Source of the DNA: Anthostomella pinea
Lineage: Eukaryota; Ascomycota; Sordariomycetes; Xylariales; Xylariaceae
NCBI GenBank assembly: GCA_963556695.1
Contig: CAUWAG010000020.1
Location: 620,001-684,000 of the forward strand
Length of the DNA: 64,000 nucleotides
Reading direction: 5' to 3'
Both the position numbers and the translations under genes were made by a program. Positions 45,697 to 57,310 of this stretch are shown one piece after another (position 1 is the first letter of the stretch; each line of letters opens with the position of its first letter). The notes under the pieces are model-generated. The model worked only from the letters and a program-made list of their open reading frames with translations. It did no database searches and was not told the DNA's origin.

Positions 45697-46628
45697 CTCT
45701 TTCCTCATCGCCAGCATGATTTAGGTCCGCTCCTCTCTCAAGCAGGAGATCGACAGATTCTTCATGGCATCCGCGGCACGCCTACTATACACGAAGATTA
45801 TGGGATCGAGTTGTCCGCTCATCACATGTAGGTGTCAAGGAGTGGAGGTAATCCAAACACGACTTTCTCGTCTCCAGGTCGTCACACGCCATCGGCGCAG
45901 TCAATCCAACAACCCCTATATAAGCCCGAAGTCGAGACCATTTGCCACATACGACTTGCCTCCGAAAAGCGCAGTGACCTCCCTTAGTCGACGCCCCTAT
46001 GAGGCGTCGGGTGTTGAATACTGTCAGATGCAAGCGAGTTCAGATTATTCAGGTTGACCAGTGTCTTCTGTTGTTGTTCTTCTTCAGCGTGCCGAGATTG
46101 ATGATCTGTCTTCTTGGTGGTCAGATCATCAATCTCTGTACGCTGAAGATGTTGAATACACGGATGTTGTGAGTCCAGCTGTCAGGTGTCTTGTCGGTTG
46201 GGCCGGATTGTTGCCCAAGGGATAAGGTACCGTTTGCACTGTATCTAGTACTTAAGTGATCTTTCGGATGGGACAAGCTCCCATCCTCCTAGACAGCAAG
46301 CAGAACATCCAGAATACTAGTCATCGTAACGTGGTATTCTGGGCCCCTGCCAGAAGGCACAACCAAGCCCATGAACCCCTGTTCCTGCCATCGACGGCAA
46401 TCTTTGTATCCCAAGCATTACAAGGGCGAGCATTTCGTTAGCACGCAATAAGCCGTGGGCGGGCAATTCAGCGGGGGTTGGTTGATCATAGGTATTTCAA
46501 CAAGATATTGTACCGAGTATCAAAAAATGAAACAGCTTCACACAACAAAGTTCAAATCAGAATAGCCTTACACCGCCATCCCAAAGCGCTGGATGATAGC
46601 CCCCGGCGCCATTAGAAATCCACCAAAC
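45697..46628. other. Intergenic region containing a long hairpin
   Basis: No gene recognised. See the hairpin at 46082-46148. Confidence 0.45.
46082..46148. repeat. 27-bp inverted repeat forming a hairpin
   Basis: Arms 46082-46108 and 46122-46148 (CTTCAGCGT...GATGATCTG) pair with two mismatches around a 13-nt loop. No terminator-like U tract follows. Confidence 0.8.
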
Positions 46629-49600
46629 TTATATATTTCTGCGCTCCAGGTGTCGCAGGATGAGCATTTTGAAAAACGCTTTCATCCCTTCTCGAAAGGA
46701 CTTTTTTTGGCCATGCAACGGATTCTGGCTGTTGTCGGTGTGTGATAGTTGTTGGCCAGGACCTGGCGGGGGGGCTGCCGCCACAGTAGTATGCTCATGG
46801 GAGGGCGGGTCCTGAACCTGAGAGGCTTCTTGGACGTTGTCGGCATGGACCACTGTCGCTTGCAGATGCGACGAGTCCATTGGCTGAGACCTTTCCGACG
46901 GCTCTGCTGCTACAGAGACCCCAGACGAATTTGCCCCAGTCAAAGCGATGGTTTCGACACCAGTGCCTTCGGGTATCACCAAAGATCGTGAACGCTCAGA
47001 TCGCATGGACCTAGGGCTCTCCAAGGCGTGCTGGGCTGGCTCGATAGTTGTACCGATCGTAGACGTCGCTTCAATACCGGTGCTCCCGGCTGTTGCCAAT
47101 GATGTAGTTGCTCCGGACGTACCCCCGGATCGAGAACTTTCCGACGGCGGTAGCGATTCACCGATCTCAGGCACACAAGGTTCCTCATCACCGCCGTCCG
47201 TAGTTTCTAAAGGCGGCAGTTCTGCCCGTCGACCTCGGAACATGTTTCCTAACCCCCTCGAAATACCGTCTTTATGGCCAATGATGACGGCGCCATGTTC
47301 TGGCAGCACCAGCTCACGTTTTGGTCCCTTCTTGTTCTGGCCATTGATCAAGAAGTGCTCCCGCCGACACCTTTGACCCTTGCGGTCGCATGGTCCGAAC
47401 GGATCTTGTGGGCAACTCATGTAGACTTGGTCAATCAACCTCCATGCGCTCGCGTCGCCGTTTTCAAATATGTCCTCCAGGGTCGAATTACTCATGGCCA
47501 AGTATTCTGCTCCTTTTGGCACGAACCTCCAATCAGGGCACATGTATGGAGTGTCATCAGGACAGTCGCTATGTCGAATGATATCGCCGAAGCCGCGACC
47601 GAATAGTGTGACGGCTTGTATCTTGCGTACCAAGTCGAGCCACGCTTTGCTGTTGGGCCCGAGCATGGCAAATTGTACATTTGCCCTGTCATGATAAGCC
47701 AGCTTCTGGAAGTCGTACCCCTCGAGACGTAGCTGATTCTGAAACCAGGAGCTGTTCAGCTGTAACTTGAAGTCCATGTCTCCTTGCTTGTTGATGGCTT
47801 GGTCAAGCATTGCCAAGATAGAAGAAACTCTATGTCTGAGTAGTACCCAGCTCCCCTTGACGCTTTCGATCTCTTCCTCAATAGTGTTCGATGGAAGTGG
47901 AAACTTCTGCTTCTTAACATCCGTACTGCGGCCTTCTTCCTCGTGTTGGAAGTATAATTTCAGGAGAGCGTTCTGCCAAAGCGTGTTCATGGCCCGAACC
48001 CTTGGGGCCGAATCGCCACGGATGAGCTGTATGCTGTCATTTATCCTTCGGTCACCAAAAAGGCCTTCCTTTTCATCTTTAATAAGCGACATTCGCACCA
48101 AGTAAAGGAGGGCTGTACCACCATCTAGAAGGAACCCCCTGTGGTCCTCGACATCGTAAAGGACCACAAACTTTCCCGAGATGAATTTGACGTTGGCTTG
48201 GAAGTCTTCTCCCGGAGGTGTGTTGATGCATTTATCTCTCCACCCCAGAACCACCCCTGCATTTGCCGTGGCAACTTTCGAGATGCCAATCGTGATTTTG
48301 TCAAGGCCAACTTCCAGGGAAGGGGTTTGTGATAGCCCAGAACCTTTGATTCGGCAATTGCAATCTGGTGTACCTGCAAATAAATTAGCATCAGGATAAA
48401 ATCGCAGAATGAGGAGTGTGAACCTGCTAAATTGTCTGCTCTCGACGTCCAACCAACCACGTGTTTCAGCTCGGCCAGCTCCTGTAATATTGAAGAGTCC
48501 ACCTTGATGTCGTGCACGCTGACCCGCTTGTCATGATAGTAGATGTAGCTGCCATCCACGTTGGGAATAGCATGCCACAGAATGACGTTGTCTACTCGCT
48601 TTACAGCAACTAGAAGTGTTGAAAACCTCTTGATAAACAGTTTCCCCATGTAGGGAACAATCCTGGAGTTCGGTACCAGGGCCATCAGAGTGCTTAGCGA
48701 CAGTTGTAATCCGAGTGCGGAGTCAGGACACCGGAGCGAAATGGGATAACCCCTTACCACCAACGGGTTTCGAAATAGTCCTTGCCAACAAGCGCCAATC
48801 TCTGGTCTTTGTAGATTCTCATCGAGCTTAGGTGAGGCTGCCAATTCAATATGCATTGACACTTTTGAGGGAGAACGATTGGTTGTTCGTATCTCTCCCA
48901 ATGAAGGCTCGCAAGTGCCCACTTCCGTAAAGTCTGAAGATCGAAGAGCGCAGCTGATCCACATGAGTTGTTCGCCAATCTCGACAACCGAGTCGGGGTG
49001 CCCGCAAGCTTCCAGCGTGAAGTGACCATCCTTGGCCCAGGCTCGAAGCGTGGTATCGTCGCTCAACTTTCCTAAGACCAGATTTAAGTCAAGTCCAAAC
49101 AGAGTAGAATAGTAACGTACCATCATGCGGGGTGCCTTCTGCAGATCTAACAACAGATTGCACTTGCTGTATGAAAGCATGTGCCGACTCTGACCACTGT
49201 CTCATGAGGTATTCGCCACAAGCCAAACCTTCTGCTTGTGTAGTGGTTCCTACCAAGACCAGCGCCTCCACAACAGCTTCTTCTGGTGGAACACCGTATT
49301 CCTGCTCTTCAAAGAAGGAATGCGGAGACCACTCTGCATCAAAGACGGCGTCAATACATCGTGGCGTTGACTTCCGGCTGAATTGCTGCTTCTCGTTGAG
49401 TTCTCTAAACATCGCTTCCGACAGTCCCTGCATTGCTGATTTGTTGGGAACCACATGCTCCAATTCACTCCGCAACTCCGATAGTAGCCATTCATAAGCA
49501 CGCGATTCAGTCACCAACCTTGAAAAGTCGTCCTGCTCTGGGTGCCATGCCTCGTCCTCCAAATCTGTGTCTGGCTTGGCCTCTCGGGTTTCGGATTCGA

Positions 49601-50709
49601 GTGCAATATTTGGGTCATGTATGTCGTCTAGCAAATTGGGAAGCCAGCCATTTACCTTGTCGTCATATGGCATTGCAGGCGGCGACAATGCCTTCGCCGA
49701 CTTCGAATCTTTCGACGATCCAAGAGCTTTCGTTATGAAATGATTGGCAACCGGCCTAGGTGGCGCGTCAGACGAGAATTCATGAAAGCACTTCAGCGAA
49801 TGGAGTAGCCTCACTTTCGATGCTTAAGTATGAATCGCATTGTGTCTCGATAGTTCTTACCCTCTCCCTCTTTGGCAATTTTGAATGCAAAGATCCGGAG
49901 CATGCGTGGTAGGGAGTCTGAAACCCTCGCAACATCTTCCTCGTCGGTAGCCCCGAGCGACAGGTCGTGATATAATCTATCAGCCAGATACTCTTCACAG
50001 TTATGTATCCTCTGCCCGATGGAGTCGTTTGAATTCTGCGTGTAGACTGTACCACGTTCAGATAAGTCGTCCGTTCCCTCCGTCGTAGGCCCATACTGCT
50101 GGAAAGCCTCGCTCAAGGAACCTATCAACCGATTCGAGCCATCTCGGGCTATGGACGTCCCAATGGCGGAATCGTGGAACGTTTTTTCGGAGAGGGTCCC
50201 AGCACTTCTGAGTCCTCTTATCGATTCTTGTTGTTGATCTAGAAGCTGCGAGTGCAATGCAATATTGTCGGATGCATCGTTCGTCTCTTCCTCTAAGTTG
50301 TTCATGCTGGAAACTGTGCCGGGAAGCTCTCGGCCCAGCACCTTCCCCTTCAGCTCTAGTGTCTGCCAGTGCATCTGCTCGGCCTCGTCATGCTTCCCCT
50401 GGTGTCGAAGGCCTTCTGCGAGGTTGTTCATGCTAGCAAGTGTGTCAGGATGCTCTCGGCCCAGCACCTTGTCCCTCAGCTCCAGTGTCTGCCGGTGCAT
50501 CTGCTCGGCCTCGTCATGCTTCCCCTGGTGTCGAAGGCCTTCTGCGAGGTTGTCCATGCTGGTCAGTGTGTCGGGATGCTCTCGGCCCAGCACCTTCGTT
50601 TTCAGCTTTAGTGTCTGCCAGTGAATCTGCTCGGCCTCTGCGTGCTTCCCCTGGCTATCAAGGACGAGCGCGAGGTTGTTCATGCTGTTCAGTATGTCGG
50701 GATGCCCAC
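46629..50709 (-). CDS. Large TPR protein of a fungus-specific family, 5' end lost
   Basis: Four exons: (50709)50683-49815, 49755-49121, 49071-48424 and 48373-46629, with introns of 59, 49 and 50 nt. From the first ATG (50683) the protein has 1,298 residues. Residues 1-130 are three kinesin-light-chain-type TPRs with 42-residue spacing (MNNLA...GKHAEAEQIHWQTL...LGREHPDTL). A long unclassified part follows, with recurrent family phrases such as LPRMLRIFAFKI, NPLVVRGYPISL, FSTLLVAVKR and GWRDKCINTPPG. A Ser/Thr/Pro-rich disordered tail and a basic end (LRHLERRNI) close it. I recall this C-terminal layout from large proteins of unknown role in Sordariomycetes; in fungal NLR-like receptors such TPRs follow a nucleotide-binding domain. 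Upstream of 50707 the repeat stops mid-unit (RGHPDILNS) at AT-rich DNA, so any N-terminal domain is gone. Confidence 0.75.
50290..50683 (-). repeat. Near-identical 126-bp tandem repeats encoding TPRs
   Basis: Three units of 126 bp (42 codons) repeat the track CATCCCGACAC..CTGG / CTCGGCAAG-type sequence with only a few changes per unit. Such high identity inside one gene points to recent duplication or gene conversion. Confidence 0.8.
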
Positions 50710-50804
50710 GCTTTATTAGAGGTATAATTAAAGTATTTCAAGCGTATAATATTCAACGCGCAACGCGTTAATTCTTTTACTTCGTTTAGAATTATTAAAT
50801 ATTT

Positions 50805-50843
50805 TGTTGGAACAGGCTTGAACGATCAATTATAATACTCGAG
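50805..50843 (+). mobile_element. 5' part of a solo LTR (family B) split by the LINE
   Basis: Starts TGTTGGAACAGGCTTGAACG; continues on the other side of the LINE at 56451 (after the repeated target site). The LTR's own 5-bp duplication is TATTT (50800-50804 and 56613-56617). Confidence 0.88.
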
Positions 50844-51415
50844 TTTTGTTTGTTTTGTATTTAACGTGGGGGTAGCTCCTCAGTAGTGCAAACCACGCCT
50901 CCCAGAGCCTCTGCATCGCAGGGTTGTGGAGGTCTCAAGATAATAAGTACAGTCAGTCCCGCTCACGGGCCCATCCCCGTTGTTGCGGCGGTATGACCTT
51001 GGGGTCATCCATCTGGTCCTTCAAGGAAGGCTATCTATCGGGGGCAGATTGTTGAAAAGAACTTGCTCTTCTCCACGAATTTTGCCCATTCTGTGCTCCT
51101 CTCCCCTAAGTATTATAAACAAGCTGCCCTAGGCGAATGCCTAGGCAGTAGCCGATTTTTCCCCAGCCTCTTACAAAAGAAAATGTGTTGTGGTGTTTTC
51201 TTCTCACCATAGCTGTAGTGATTATTTGAGTCTGTGTGCCCAAAGCGTTCATGGTATCTGGCAAAGTCGCCATATCCAGATCTGGCCGCTAGAAGTCTGT
51301 GTAAAGTACTCCTCTTAAAAGATATAAGGTCTCTTTTAGTTACTGCATGTGAGTATACTTCTTGATACCTAGATTCTGATTGGTCTTTCCACCATTGGTT
51401 GAACTCTTTCTTGCC

Positions 51416-54400
51416 CTATCTTTTGAGATCTCTCTTGACCCAAGAGATTGTAAGAAAATTTATTGTGTCTGTTTCCAGCATGGCACCCTCTTTTGCTAGT
51501 GTGTTGGCAGCTTTGTTGTCATCAATATCTCTGTGTCCAGGAATCCATTTGACGGTCACTCCAGGAGTGTGTGCTGTGGCAAGTTCTTGAAATCGTAGAA
51601 AAATGTTTTGTGATGTCTCGGGTGGAGTCCCATTGAGCCCATCTACCACTGACGTGTTGTCCAGGCAGACATATAGCTGTTTTCCGTGTCCAATTGCCCT
51701 GGCTGTTACAAGACCTTGGAGAGCACCATGGACTTCAGCATCTATTACTTCTGCTTGTAGAAGTCTGCCCCTTTCCCGGTATACTTCTTGTGTAGTGCCG
51801 CCTTTCCTGATGGTATAACCCCATCCAGTGCGGATTGTGCCTTGGTCATCCAACTGTGATCCATCTGAGTAGATGACAAGGTCAGTGTTCACGTTTCTCT
51901 CTTGTAACCATTACTTGAAGAGCTCTGTTTCTTTGTCTTTGTTTTTGCGGATTGGGCGCTTCTTCCATGATGGCCTGGTAAGTATTGGTCTCTGGAAGTC
52001 AGGGACTAGCTGGAAGCTCCTTTGTAGCCTTGTTGGATCCTTGCGAGCTTGTATTTGGAGCCTGCCAACCAGAGGGTGTCTCTGATCTATTCGTCCTAGT
52101 CAGAGGCCGTGACGTCGTCTTATTGACTCTACAAGAACTCCTGCTGGGGGAATCTGCGATTCAAAGTGTAAGATATGTCCAGGGTGTGTTTTCCAGACTG
52201 ACAAGATAGCCCTGATCGCCGTTCGTAGTACGGCATCTATTGTTCCAAGAAGCCCCTTAATGCGACATGCTGATGTCTCACCTAAGCTCCCAGCTTTCTC
52301 GATTCCTGGGTACCAGGCCTCCAGGCCATGTGTGAGAATAGGAATAACACAAGCTTTCACAGTCCTCTTGGTTAACTTTACTGGAAGTCCTTTGATTGTG
52401 TTGCATAGTCCTCGAAGGTGATTTGCTACCCTACTAGCTTTCTTGGCCCAGTGAGAAACATGGTCTTTGAAGTTTAGTTTCCTATCCAGAAGGACACCTA
52501 GCCATCGCATGGAATGCTTAGCTGTTTTGTTCATTATTCCGTGGCAAACTGGGGGATTATCTGAGTTCTTTTTCCGTGAGAAGTGCATAATCTCGGTTTT
52601 GTCGGGATCAAATTTAATAGCATTGTTATGTCCCCATTGGTTGAGTAAATGAAGGTTTTCAGAAGCCTCTGTAGCTGTTTCTTCAAGGTTCTTTCCAATG
52701 CAGAGTGTTGCTAGGTTATCTGCATATCCAAAGCGTCTTCTTTTCATGCCAAATCGGGCACAGATTGGCTCTGTATACAGCATGTAGAGGATTGGAGAGA
52801 CTGGTGAGCCTTGTGGGAGCCCACAAGTGAGAGCTTTTATATCGGTCACAGTACCTTCAAACCGAACTCTTGCGGACCGCTCGGACATGAACGACTGGAC
52901 CCATCTTATGAGAAAGCCTGGCCAGCCCTGTTCTCTCATGCGAACCACCAGCCGTCCCATTAGGGCAGCATCAAAGGCCCCTTTCACATCTGATGTGACT
53001 ACCGTTGCAACGAGGCCTTGGTCAAGGGCCTGTTCAATATCGTGTATGAGTGCAGCTACCAGGTCAGTGGCAGAGCGCTTTGGTAGAGCTCCAAAATGTT
53101 GTGGGGCTAGAATTCCAAGTTTGATAACAAACCAGGTAATTCTTTTCGCAATGAGTCGTTCTAGGCCCTTGCCAAGACATGACAGTAGCGATATTGGTCT
53201 GTAGGCCCTGGGATTGGAGTAGTCTTTCTTTCCTGGTTTTGGGATCATCACCACCTCAGCTACTTTGAATGGTTTAGGGTGGTGTCCAATCAGTAGGCAG
53301 GTCTGGAAAAGGGCTCTGATATGTTCACCAATGACTGGCCAGCAAGCTTTCAGAATCCGTACTGTGAGGGTATCTACTCCCGGGGAGTTGCTCTTGGTTC
53401 CTAAAGTGCACCCTTTAGCCTCTTCCAGTCCGACGTGGTATTCAAGGGGGATGTGTGGCTTGGGTTGTATGATCTGAGCGGACCAGGGGTCGATGATATC
53501 GTTATCTGAGGTACTTCGTTCAAGCGTGGCTGAGCGTAATGCATTTGTCTTGCTCTCTTGTGACTCGAATATTTGGTCTCCTATGATGATTGGAGGGGAA
53601 CGCAATCCTGCTGATAACTTGTGCCAAGAGACGATTCTGTATAGGTCCTTTGGCTCAGTTGCTGAATTGATTAGAGTCTGCCAGTACTCTCTCCTAGCTT
53701 TCTGAACCACGCCGCGAAATTCTTGTCGGGCTGAATTCCGTCCTTCTTGGCTTGTAGTCTGTTTGGAAAGGGCCCTGTATGTCTGAACAGCTGCTTTGCA
53801 GTCATCATTCCACCAAGCAGTGGGCCTAGATTGACGGGGCCTCTTGCCCACTGTCCTGATACAGCCTTGGATCATGTTGATCAGGCTTTGTGTAAAGGTG
53901 TCCACCTGGCCAGGGGATACACCCAGCCAGGGGAGTTCATGAATCCTGGTTTGGACATTATCTGCCAGCTCCTGTAGTTTATCGTCCGGTACTATCCAAT
54001 GATTGGCCTTGGGTACTCGTCTAGATCTCCCTGGATTGGAATGACTATTCGTAATGTCTCATGATCTGAGGTGCACTGAAGTGCATCATTGACTGAGGCT
54101 TCAGCCATGGGGACATCAGAGAACACCAGATCTAGTACATTTCTGTCATCATGTGTCGGGACATCTGGTTCAGAAATCAGATCCAGTCCGTGGTCTGTCA
54201 TAGTTTGTGCAAGTATAGCACCACCATGATATCCTGGATTGCTTGAGTCCCAGGATGTATCGCCAGCATTGAAATCTCCAGCTATAACGCAGCCAAAAGG
54301 TGGAGTCCATACTTCCAGAATGTCATCCACTTCCTGTGGGTTGTCACATGGCCGGTAGACACTGGCAAATGTAATGCCTTGTACCTTGACCCAGGTGATG

Positions 54401-54715
54401 TCTCGTGTAGCATAGGGCCGAAGTTGATCTGCTTATAGGTATTTTCTCACATAGATGAGAGATCTGGGCCGTGTACTGTCGCTGTCCCAGGAATCCACTG
54501 GGGAGAATATATCGTAATTGGGGTGTGTCTTTACTCCCATTCTTCTGCCTGGTGGTATGCCAACCCAGGGCTCTTGCATCAGAATGATGTCTGCTTGTTC
54601 TCCTTTATAGTCAGCCAGGTTGATGGCTAACTCTGTAGGGCCTGCACTCTTTTGTCCTCCTGCTGTATTCACAGAATGGATAACTAGATGCCTGTGTCGA
54701 TATGTTTCGTTTGAT
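51416..54715 (-). pseudogene. LINE ORF2: APE endonuclease, reverse transcriptase, RNase H
   Basis: Endonuclease: ADIILMQEPWVG, VIAGDFNAGDTSWDS and TSDHETL (metal and catalytic residues present). Reverse transcriptase: VVMIPKPGKKDYSNPRAYRPISLL, SDVKGAFDAA, GLPQGSPVSPILYMLYTEP, then FGYADNLATL, where the expected YADD is YADN (codon 52717-52715, AAC). RNase H: VIYSDGSQ, DAEVHGALQG, LDNTS and HRDIDDNKAAN, with acidic residues intact. Breaks: TAA at 54435-54433, a frameshift near 54000 between EYP and ANHWIVPDD, TGA at 52102-52100 and TAA at 51913-51911. Three of the stops are one C-to-T step from CAA or CGA. Confidence 0.9.
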
Positions 54716-54719
54716 GTAC

Positions 54720-56297
54720 CTAATATTGACTGACAACAATGGTATTGGCATCTCTGGGATGAGTTGTATCTGTTGTGTCGATTTGCATTGTGGTGTCTTT
54801 GTTATTATTGCTAGGTGTTGACCCAGCTTGGTTTCTGCCTGTTTCGTTGAAGGCCTTGGATTTGGCTCTTTCTCCGGCTAGCCTTATTTCCTGGATTTGC
54901 TCCCATGTGTGCTTATGGATGGTACCTTTCACAACCTTGGGGCGGGCAGGGCATTTGTCGAAGTTGGCAGCATGAGGTCCCTTGCAGTTGACACACTTTG
55001 GGATTGGTTTTTCGCACTCTCCCTGGTGTACTGTGTTGGCGCAATGTGCACATACTTGCTTTTCGCATCGGTAATTCCTACCATGGTATCTGAAGCAGCT
55101 TGCACACTGGTGAACCTTGGGGGTGTGTTGAATATGCCTTGAGGTCATTGAGTGGGCAAAAAGCGTGAATGGTTTCCTTGCTGCACTGGGCAGAGAGATT
55201 ATCCATGTAGTTTCTGGATCAGAATCAATTGTGTTCTTTGAGAGTATGCACCTCAGAGGTCTGTCGCCTGTTTGGGCTTCAACTTTATCGGCAACAATAG
55301 TGTCAGTAATATCGATTGTGAACCCTTCTGCACTGATGACCTTTCTTGGGCATCTATTGACCTTATAATGATGCCAGACTGTGTGGGTCTCAATCTTTTG
55401 TGCCTTAAGAATGTCGGCAATTTCTTCTTGGAAAGCCAGAAGCTTAGCCTGAGTTGGCTTGTCCCTTGGGTGTAAGGTAAAACCAGAAGGACACCGTGTC
55501 ACTTCTCTAAGCTCCTGAGGGTGGAGCTTAAGTCTTCTGTTCAGTGTAGACTTGATTCCATAAGGCTCTAAATGGCTATTATCCATGCGGACAAAGACCC
55601 GGAGATCATCCTGTTTCTTCTTCAGTTGGTTGGCAGTGATAAGGGCGCCAGGCTGTGTTTTTTTCATGGTAGTGTTGACTGTCCATGGATGCTGTCGTTG
55701 GCCAGAGGAGACAGCTTGGGCGAAGGTCATGGTGGGCTTCCCTATCCCTATCCCGCCAGGAGTGGTCTTTCTTTTGGACAGATCTCGGGTTTCCAGCCAC
55801 TCGTTCAGGCATTTGGAGAAGAAAGCGCTGAACTCCTTGGCATGAGAGTATAGTTCGGTTCCAGCTTTTTCCAGTGTCTTATCGACTGCTGCAGCACACT
55901 CTTGAAACATTGTCATCCTGGCTTCATAGAGATACTTGTTTTTAGCCAGTATTTTGGCTACTTGGTCCTGGCACTTTGAGGAAGAGACCTTGTTCCCTGT
56001 ATCGCCTCCAATGGCTTGGTCTGTAGAGATTTCGTTTGATTGAGGTACTTCCATATCAATGATGCTGCTAGTATTAATATTTCAGGATTTTCCTTTCAGA
56101 GGGGAAACAATGGTGAAGTCAGCCTCAGAGACCTGTGACGGGCTGCTGTTGATGTCGTCGAGCAGTGCCTGGCGGAGCTTGCTTGGGGTTGCCGGGCCAT
56201 ATGTTCTTTTAGGGACCGGGGATTTGAGCACGCCGCCAGTAGTCGTCTTTGGGACGGCCACTGGCGTATTTGGGGGCCTATCGTGAAGGGGTGCCAT
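54720..56297 (-). pseudogene. LINE ORF1 (nucleic-acid-binding, gag-like)
   Basis: Begins MAPLHDRPPNTPVAVPKTT and runs in one frame to VVSQY, interrupted by a single TGA at 56084-56082. From the next ATG (56054) a 444-residue frame is open. A coiled-coil-like N-terminal part and a central RNA-binding region precede three CCHC-like knuckles (CASCFRYHGRNYRC, CAHCANTVHQGEC, CVNCKGPHAANFDKC). ORF2 starts in another frame overlapping its stop codon. Confidence 0.88.
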
Positions 56298-56450
56298 CCA
56301 GCTTGTGAGAAAAATTTTCTGCGCCTTGGCAAGGATAATCAGGTACTGAAATAAATGCCTGTTTTAGTGCAGATATAGAGGTTGCGCCCTAACAGCGGGG
56401 CGCCAAGAAAAATAGTTGTTTTTGGTAAGAGTGTGTGTATAATACTCGAG

Positions 56451-56612
56451 TATTGGCAAGGTCATGATGTTGCTGATGGGTTGGTTTGAGAGGTCTAGCT
56501 GGACTCCCAGGTCTGGCTAAGTGACCTCACAATCCGGTATCTAATCTCTTATCTAATCATACATGTGGGTTTGGTATGGATGGTTGGAATGTGGAATCGC
56601 ATAGATCCAACA
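56451..56612 (+). mobile_element. 3' part of the split solo LTR (family B)
   Basis: Continues the LTR from TATTGGCAAGGTCATGATG to ATAGATCCAACA. Together with 50805-50843 it makes a 201-bp LTR closely matching the copy at 60179-60381. TG...CA ends with TGTTGGA/TCCAACA. Confidence 0.88.
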
Positions 56613-57310
56613 TATTTAATATTAAAGTATGTTATAAAGTAATATTTAGTAAGATATAATTATTAAAAAACAAAAGTTAAAAATCGTATGATAAATAAAT
56701 TAACTTTTATTATAAATAAGTATTTATTAAGTCTGAGTTATTAAACTATATATTATTTATGAAGTATGAATTATGAAACTAATGCGCTAGTAAAATCGAT
56801 TCAAAATGTTTATGGTGAGTAAATCTTTTTTAAAAACATATTACTTGTTAAATTTGATATTATACATATCAAACCTACTAGTAATTATAATAAAACCTAA
56901 AAAAATATTACTATATAAAGCGTATATATATAAGTATATATTAATATATAAGTACGGGTTGGAAAGTTTAAACTAAAAGGGTTAAAACAGTATATACTTA
57001 TAATATTATCCGGCTTTATTAGCTTTTAATTAATTAATTTAGTTAGTATAATAGGACTTTCTTATTGTTATTTCTTAATAATATGTGTTAAAATAGTAGA
57101 GGTTTTTTTTAAAATAATAGAAAATAATTACATAATTAATAATTAAAAATATTTTTTGGATAAAAATAACGAATTAATAACGTAGTTATAACGGTAGTTA
57201 AAGAGGCGCTATATTAAATAGGGTTAAAAAGGTACAGTTTATAGATTGAAGCTTGTAATTATAAAGTTATTAATGACTATATACTATATATGGTAACCAT
57301 ATATAAATTG
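56613..57310. repeat. AT-rich, RIP-like tract
   Basis: Strongly A/T-biased and TpA-rich with no open frames. Continuous with 50710-50804 before the LTR and LINE went in. Probably a decayed repeat; the family cannot be read. Confidence 0.7.

Larger units (their letters stand above)
50844..56437 (-). mobile_element. Tad/I-like LINE (non-LTR retrotransposon)
   Basis: A 5.6-kb element on the minus strand. The insertion is flanked by a 13-bp target duplication TATAATACTCGAG (50831-50843 and 56438-56450). Its 3' end is A-rich (ACAAAACAAACAAAA read on the minus strand, ending at 50844). It holds ORF1 with three zinc knuckles and ORF2 with endonuclease, reverse transcriptase and RNase H, the Tad1/I-clade layout. 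A 0.57-kb 3' UTR lies between RNase H and the tail. Length and both ends suggest a full-length insertion. In-frame stops and a lost catalytic Asp show that it is dead. Confidence 0.92.

Noticed and set aside
49768..49860. Alternative intron of the TPR gene, GTAAGAAC...CGAAAG
   Set aside because: It would remove the conserved-looking stretch YRDTMRFILKHR; the GTGAGG...CCTAG intron (49814-49756) keeps it and joins HRK to PVANHF in phase.
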